Below, one piece after another: positions 60,696 through 64,000 of a stretch of DNA of 64,000 nt. A model generated the notes under the pieces. It saw only the letters and a list, made by a program, of their open reading frames with translations. It was not told where the DNA came from and did no database searches. Numbering within the stretch: the stretch's first letter is position 1; each line of letters starts with the position of its first letter. Origin of the DNA: Schauerella aestuarii (GTDB lineage Bacteria; Pseudomonadota; Gammaproteobacteria; Burkholderiales; Burkholderiaceae_B); the NCBI RefSeq assembly GCF_009866805.1, contig NZ_SIZW01000043.1, positions 124,001-188,000 of the forward strand. Reading direction: 5' to 3'. Made by a program: the position numbers and the translations under genes.

Positions 60696-61780
60696 TGAAC
60701 AAACTCGGAGAACGTATCGAATCGCGCGGCGCCTGGAAAGGGCCGGAGATCGACTGGACGAAGGAAGGCCTGCATGTGTTGTCGGCCGACGACTTGAAGG
60801 AGATCGACGCTGCCCTGCAGCACCTGCTCTCGCTGGGCCAGGTCGATTTTCCGGACATCACGCGCGACAACTTCCCGCTGAATCGGGTGGGCGCGTTGAT
60901 GGCTGGACTGCCGCAGCGGTTGCGCGAGGGACAAGGGTTTCTGATGGTGCGCGGTCTGCCGCGTGAGAAGTATTCCGACGACGACATGACGCGAATCTAT
61001 TTCGGTTTGGGCGCGTACATCGGCACGCCGATGACGCAGTCCTACCTGGGCGACATCCTGGGGCACGTGATGGATGTGAGTGACTACGAGCCCAAGTCGC
61101 GCGGTTATCGCAAGGGCGGCGGCCAGTTGATGCACACCGATTCGTGCGACATCATCGGCCTGATGTGCCTGCGCTCGGCGATCTCAGGCGGAGAGAGCCG
61201 CATCAGCAGCGCGCTGGCCGTGCACAATTACATGGTCGAACATCATCCCGATCTTCTGCAGGTACTGATCGAGGGACTGCATTTGAAGCGCACCGATGAA
61301 GACGGCCGTCGCGCGACGCGCACCTTCAGTCCCGATCGTGTGCCGTTCTTCCATCAGGCGGGTGACGAAATCACATGCTACCTGCCCACCGGCTACGCGC
61401 GTCTGGCCGAGAAAAGCGGCCAGCGCCCCTATAGTCAGGCCGAGTCGGATGCGCTCTATCAAGTGCGCAAGGCGGCGGCGTCGCCCGAACTTTATCTGGA
61501 CATGGGGTTCAAGGAGGGCGACATCCAGTTTCTGAACAATCGCATGATGGTGCACGGACGCACCGACTACCAGGATCACAAGGAACTGGCCGACCGGCGC
61601 CATTTGCTGCGCCTGTGGCTGCACGTGCCGACCTGGCCCGCGATGCCGGCGGCGCAGATCTTCCACACCGACGAAGATCGTCGCTTGTGGAGTCAGTACC
61701 GCCAGCCGTTTGCCGAACTGCCCACGGTGCACTACGAAAAACTGCTCGACCCCAACGCCGAGAAAGGCATGGTCGAGTAA
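60695..61780 (+). CDS. TauD/TfdA-family Fe(II)/2-oxoglutarate-dependent dioxygenase
   Basis: 361 residues from ATG 60695 with AGGAG upstream. The facial triad is seen as His147 and Asp149 (QLMHTDSCD) and His287 (NNRMMVHGRTDY), with the 2-oxoglutarate-binding Arg306 in HLLRLWLH. The family hydroxylates taurine, phenoxyacetates, gamma-butyrobetaine and many other carboxylates. Coupling with a CoA-transferase and a Bug receptor under one IclR palindrome suggests a carboxylate catabolic pathway whose substrate is not evident. Confidence 0.88.
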   Translation: MNKLGERIESRGAWKGPEIDWTKEGLHVLSADDLKEIDAALQHLLSLGQVDFPDITRDNFPLNRVGALMAGLPQRLREGQGFLMVRGLPREKYSDDDMTRIYFGLGAYIGTPMTQSYLGDILGHVMDVSDYEPKSRGYRKGGGQLMHTDSCDIIGLMCLRSAISGGESRISSALAVHNYMVEHHPDLLQVLIEGLHLKRTDEDGRRATRTFSPDRVPFFHQAGDEITCYLPTGYARLAEKSGQRPYSQAESDALYQVRKAAASPELYLDMGFKEGDIQFLNNRMMVHGRTDYQDHKELADRRHLLRLWLHVPTWPAMPAAQIFHTDEDRRLWSQYRQPFAELPTVHYEKLLDPNAEKGMVE

Positions 61781-61787
61781 GGCTTAG

Positions 61788-61806
61788 CGCGTCCCGGCGG
61801 GACGCG
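61788..61806. terminator. Hairpin terminator between convergent TauD-family and marR genes
   Basis: CGCGTCCC-ggc-GGGACGCG is a perfect 8-bp GC-rich stem with a 3-base loop, 7 bases after the plus-strand stop, followed by TCTT. It ends 3 bases before the convergent marR gene stop, so it can serve both. Confidence 0.6.
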
Positions 61807-61809
61807 TCT

Positions 61810-62355
61810 TCACGCTGCCAGACGTTGGCGGTTGCTTTGCTCCATCCACCGCAGCGTGTCGCGTTTCAGGTGGCGAATGCACTGGCTGAGAAAGCCGTGC
61901 ATCATCGCCAATTGTTCGTGATCGTATTGCGAGGCCAGAAAGCTGACCTGATCGATCAGGTATTGGCGGTCCTCGCGCAGCGGGTCGCATTTCTCGGCCA
62001 CGGGCCGCACGATGATCACGCGCCGATCCAGCGGATGGCGCGCACGCGTCACGTAGCCGGCCACTTCCAGACGATTGATGATCGCGGTCATGCCGCCGGC
62101 GCTCACGCCGAGCATGTTCGTCAGTTGGCCGGTAGACAGTTCATCGATCGTCATGATGAAGTCCAGGGCCTTGACGTCCGACAGCGCCATGTCGAGTTTT
62201 GAGGCCAGGATGCTTTGGCTGACCGACGTGTACAACGCAAACTGCTGACCGAGCATGTCGGCGATATCGTTCACCAACGATTGGCGGCTGGCGGGTGCTG
62301 CAGCGGCCGGAGCCGTCTGGGCGGAATAGGGGCTGCGGAAGCGGGACGGGATCAT
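61810..62355 (-). CDS. MarR-family transcriptional regulator
   Basis: 181 residues from ATG 62355; an upstream start would run through the terminator hairpin. A ~35-residue Ser/Ala/Pro-rich head precedes the MarR fold: ALYTSVSQSILASKLDMALS, LDFIMTIDELSTGQLTNML, GVSAGGMTAIINRLEVAGYV (recognition helix) and the wing RARHPLDRRVIIVRPV. It is 84 bases downstream of the collagen-like gene in the same direction but beyond a terminator. No divergent target gene is present, so its regulon is unknown. Confidence 0.87.
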   Translation of the reverse strand: MIPSRFRSPYSAQTAPAAAAPASRQSLVNDIADMLGQQFALYTSVSQSILASKLDMALSDVKALDFIMTIDELSTGQLTNMLGVSAGGMTAIINRLEVAGYVTRARHPLDRRVIIVRPVAEKCDPLREDRQYLIDQVSFLASQYDHEQLAMMHGFLSQCIRHLKRDTLRWMEQSNRQRLAA

Positions 62356-62398
62356 GTGGCTCTCGATGAAATTGCTGCGTGAACGTAAGAATGAGAAA

Positions 62399-62430
62399 GA
62401 CGAGAAAGGCGGCATGCCGCCTTTCTCGTC
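62399..62430 (-). terminator. Rho-independent terminator of the collagen-like gene
   Basis: A perfect 16+16 base inverted repeat, GACGAGAAAGGCGGCA and its exact complement, starts 8 bases after the gene's stop. On the minus strand it is followed by TTTCTCATTCTT, a T-rich tail, giving a typical intrinsic terminator. Confidence 0.85.
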
Positions 62431-62438
62431 AGGACCGC

Positions 62439-64000
62439 TTAGCGGCGGCCGCCCAAGGCGCCACCCAGGCCACCCAACAGACCGCCGACCAGGCCGCCGT
62501 TGTTGGTTGCCGTGCCGGTGCCCGTGCTGGCCGAACCGCCTGCCGCGCCGCCTGCACCCACCGTGGCACCTGCCGACACGCCGGCAACCGTCGCCGTCAC
62601 CGAGGTGACGAGACCGCCCACCAGGCCACCGGAGACTTGGGTGCCACCGCCGTTGGTTGCGCCGCCTGCGGTCGAGCCGACCGTGGCGACGACCGGGGCC
62701 ACCACACCGCTGACCAGGCCACCGACCAAACCGCCCACCGGTGCCACCACACCGTTCACCACACCGCCGACTGCGCCTACCGTGGGGGCAACCACACCCG
62801 AGACGAGACCACCGACGCCTTGGCCCACTGCGCCAGTTGCCGTGGAAGCGATTGCCGCGACCGGAGCGAGCAGGCCGCCCGTTACGCCACCCGTGCCGCC
62901 GGTCAAACCGCCGGTAACGCCGCCCACCGTGCCGAGTACCGGAGCCAGCAAGCCGCCGCCAACACCCGACGCGCCACCGGTGACACCGGCAACCAGACCC
63001 GTGACCGGAGCGAGCAGGCCACCGTTATTGAGTGCACCCGTTGCCGTACCGGTCACGCTTCCGACCACACCTGCCACGGTCGGGACGACCGTGCTGGTGA
63101 CGCCGGAAACCAGACCCGCGACCGGCGCCAGCAGATTGGCCGTGCTGCCGCCCGTGACGCCACCGAGTGCGCCGGTGACCGGTGCGAGCAGGCCGTTCTG
63201 GCCGGCCAAGCCCGCGGTGAGTGCGGCCACGCCGCCGGTGACGTTGTCCAATACCGAGGTCAACGGTTGCGGGTTGTTCGGGTTGGCGTTCAGCAAACCG
63301 CCGGCCGCGGCCACGCCGTTGCCCACGCCTTGCAGCAGACCACCGACGCCGGCGTTCAGGCCACCCGGCAGTGCGGTGCCGGCGGTTTGATCGCCCACGT
63401 TGCGCACCACGCCACCGACTTGCGTCAACAGGTTGTCGACCGGTTGGCCCAGGCCCGTTGCGCCGCCGACGGTTTGCGTCACGCCGGTAACGGCGGTGCC
63501 GATCGGGGCGACGACCGTATCGAGGTTGCTGCCGACGCCGGTGAGCAAACCTTGGCTGTTCAAAGGCAGCACGTTGTCGACAGCTTTGCCGACGGTACCC
63601 AGCGGCGTTTCGAGCAGCGAGCTCGGGGTGCCGGGGGTGCCGGGATTTCCGGGATTGCCAGGGTTACCGGGATTGCCGGGGTTGCCCGGGGTGCCGGGGT
63701 TTCCAGGCGTGCCGGGATTGCCGGGCGTTCCCGGATTGCCTGGGGTACCGGGGTTACCCGGGGTACCGGGATTGCCGCCGCCGTTGTCGCCGCCGCCACC
63801 GCCACCCGAACCGTCACCGCCACCGGCGCCGCCGCCCGAACCGCCGCCGCTATCGCCGCCGCCGGGAATGCTGCCGCCGTCGCCCGGCATGCCGGGTGTC
63901 GCGGTGTTCTTGTGATGGTTGGTGCTGCCGCATGCACTGAGGCCAGCCGTGAGGGCCACGGCCAACAGGGTGGATACAAAAACTTGCTTGGAACGCGAGG
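62439..64000 (-). CDS. Collagen-like Gly-X-Pro repeat lipoprotein, 5' end outside the window
   Basis: About 520 codons are visible; the start codon is right of base 64000, since a signal peptide already runs from the edge ([20 protein letters not shown]) with lipobox Cys. After it come a Gly/Ser/Asp-rich segment, 17 Gly-X-Pro triplets (mostly GNP and GTP), and a ~370-residue C-terminal region of loosely repeated Val/Gly/Ala units ([18 protein letters not shown]). The end is [15 protein letters not shown]. Proteins of this type are surface-exposed or cell-envelope structural proteins; exact function unknown. Transcription ends at the strong hairpin right after the stop. Confidence 0.8.
   Translation of the reverse strand, partial: SRSKQVFVSTLLAVALTAGLSACGSTNHHKNTATPGMPGDGGSIPGGGDSGGGSGGGAGGGDGSGGGGGGDNGGGNPGTPGNPGTPGNPGTPGNPGTPGNPGTPGNPGNPGNPGNPGNPGTPGTPSSLLETPLGTVGKAVDNVLPLNSQGLLTGVGSNLDTVVAPIGTAVTGVTQTVGGATGLGQPVDNLLTQVGGVVRNVGDQTAGTALPGGLNAGVGGLLQGVGNGVAAAGGLLNANPNNPQPLTSVLDNVTGGVAALTAGLAGQNGLLAPVTGALGGVTGGSTANLLAPVAGLVSGVTSTVVPTVAGVVGSVTGTATGALNNGGLLAPVTGLVAGVTGGASGVGGGLLAPVLGTVGGVTGGLTGGTGGVTGGLLAPVAAIASTATGAVGQGVGGLVSGVVAPTVGAVGGVVNGVVAPVGGLVGGLVSGVVAPVVATVGSTAGGATNGGGTQVSGGLVGGLVTSVTATVAGVSAGATVGAGGAAGGSASTGTGTATNNGGLVGGLLGGLGGALGGRR
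63624..63776 (-). repeat. Seventeen tandem 9-bp Gly-X-Pro codon triplets
   Basis: 153 bases of 9-bp units encode alternating GNP and GTP triplets, then five GNP and two GTP. The repeat is near-perfect at DNA level, so it may expand or contract in 9-bp steps without frameshift. A Gly at every third residue with Pro in position three fits collagen or polyproline II geometry. Confidence 0.85.

Noticed and set aside
62500-63915. Pro/Thr-rich and Gly-X-Pro reading frames on the plus strand opposite the collagen-like gene
   Set aside because: They are complements of the Gly/Val-rich codons (GGN against NCC). The minus-strand frame has a lipoprotein signal and a terminator; the plus frames have neither.
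1-64000. Mobile element or genomic island boundaries
   Set aside because: No integrase, transposase, tRNA or flanking direct repeats were found, and base composition is fairly even apart from short promoter islands.

Overview
The window reads as a chromosomal segment of a GC-rich betaproteobacterium, most likely Burkholderiales near Bordetella/Achromobacter (Alcaligenaceae). This is inferred from two Bug/TctC-type periplasmic receptors, a PagP lipid A palmitoyltransferase, many IclR/LysR/MarR-controlled catabolic operons, 4-bp ATGA gene overlaps throughout, and the codon usage. I see no tRNA, rRNA, insertion sequence, integrase or CRISPR array.

Layout. 1-2.0 kb: an SPFH/prohibitin-like gene cut by the left edge, a 29-residue membrane protein, a TIP30-like Rossmann protein and an orphan HipB-like repressor with a palindromic operator. 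2.2-8.2 kb: a MarR regulator divergent from an indolepyruvate oxidoreductase pair (IorA-like, IorB-like) and an aromatic-acid MFS carrier. 8.3-10.3 kb: an orphan MotA/MotB-type stator pair. 10.4-14.5 kb: LysR and YdcZ-type exporter, then a GalB-like hydratase plus Bug receptor divergent from an IclR regulator. 14.5-24.8 kb: an eight-gene, almost gapless operon with two DAO-type flavoproteins, an HcnA-like 2Fe-2S protein, an HcnB/OoxA-like flavoprotein and a dipeptide-type ABC transporter, with its LysR regulator and binding protein alongside. This looks like uptake and oxidation of an opine-like or N-substituted amino acid. 25.1 kb: pagP.

25.9-47.5 kb is the most unusual part. A 14-gene minus-strand operon encodes a Rieske dioxygenase (reductase, alpha, beta), an acyl-CoA ligase, a thiolase-fold protein without the catalytic Cys and His, its DUF35 partner, an SDR, a complete branched-chain-type ABC importer (with a fused LivM-LivG), an MHS carrier, a cyclase-family hydrolase and a CrtI-like FAD oxidoreductase. 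An AraC regulator separates it from a divergent operon with a second binding protein, a second Rieske alpha/beta pair, an isochorismatase-fold protein with an altered active site, and a second SDR. Together they look like one aromatic-acid uptake and degradation system in which the thiolase/DUF35 pair may act as an aldolase.

47.5-57.3 kb: KGG and YciF-type stress proteins, a zinc alcohol dehydrogenase, two MFS carriers and an AttE/F/G/H-like ABC-lipoprotein unit. 57.3-61.8 kb: a Bug receptor and a CoA-transferase/TauD-family operon, each preceded by the same 15-bp palindrome, flanking the IclR gene that probably reads it. 61.8-64 kb: a MarR regulator and a collagen-like Gly-X-Pro lipoprotein cut by the right edge.
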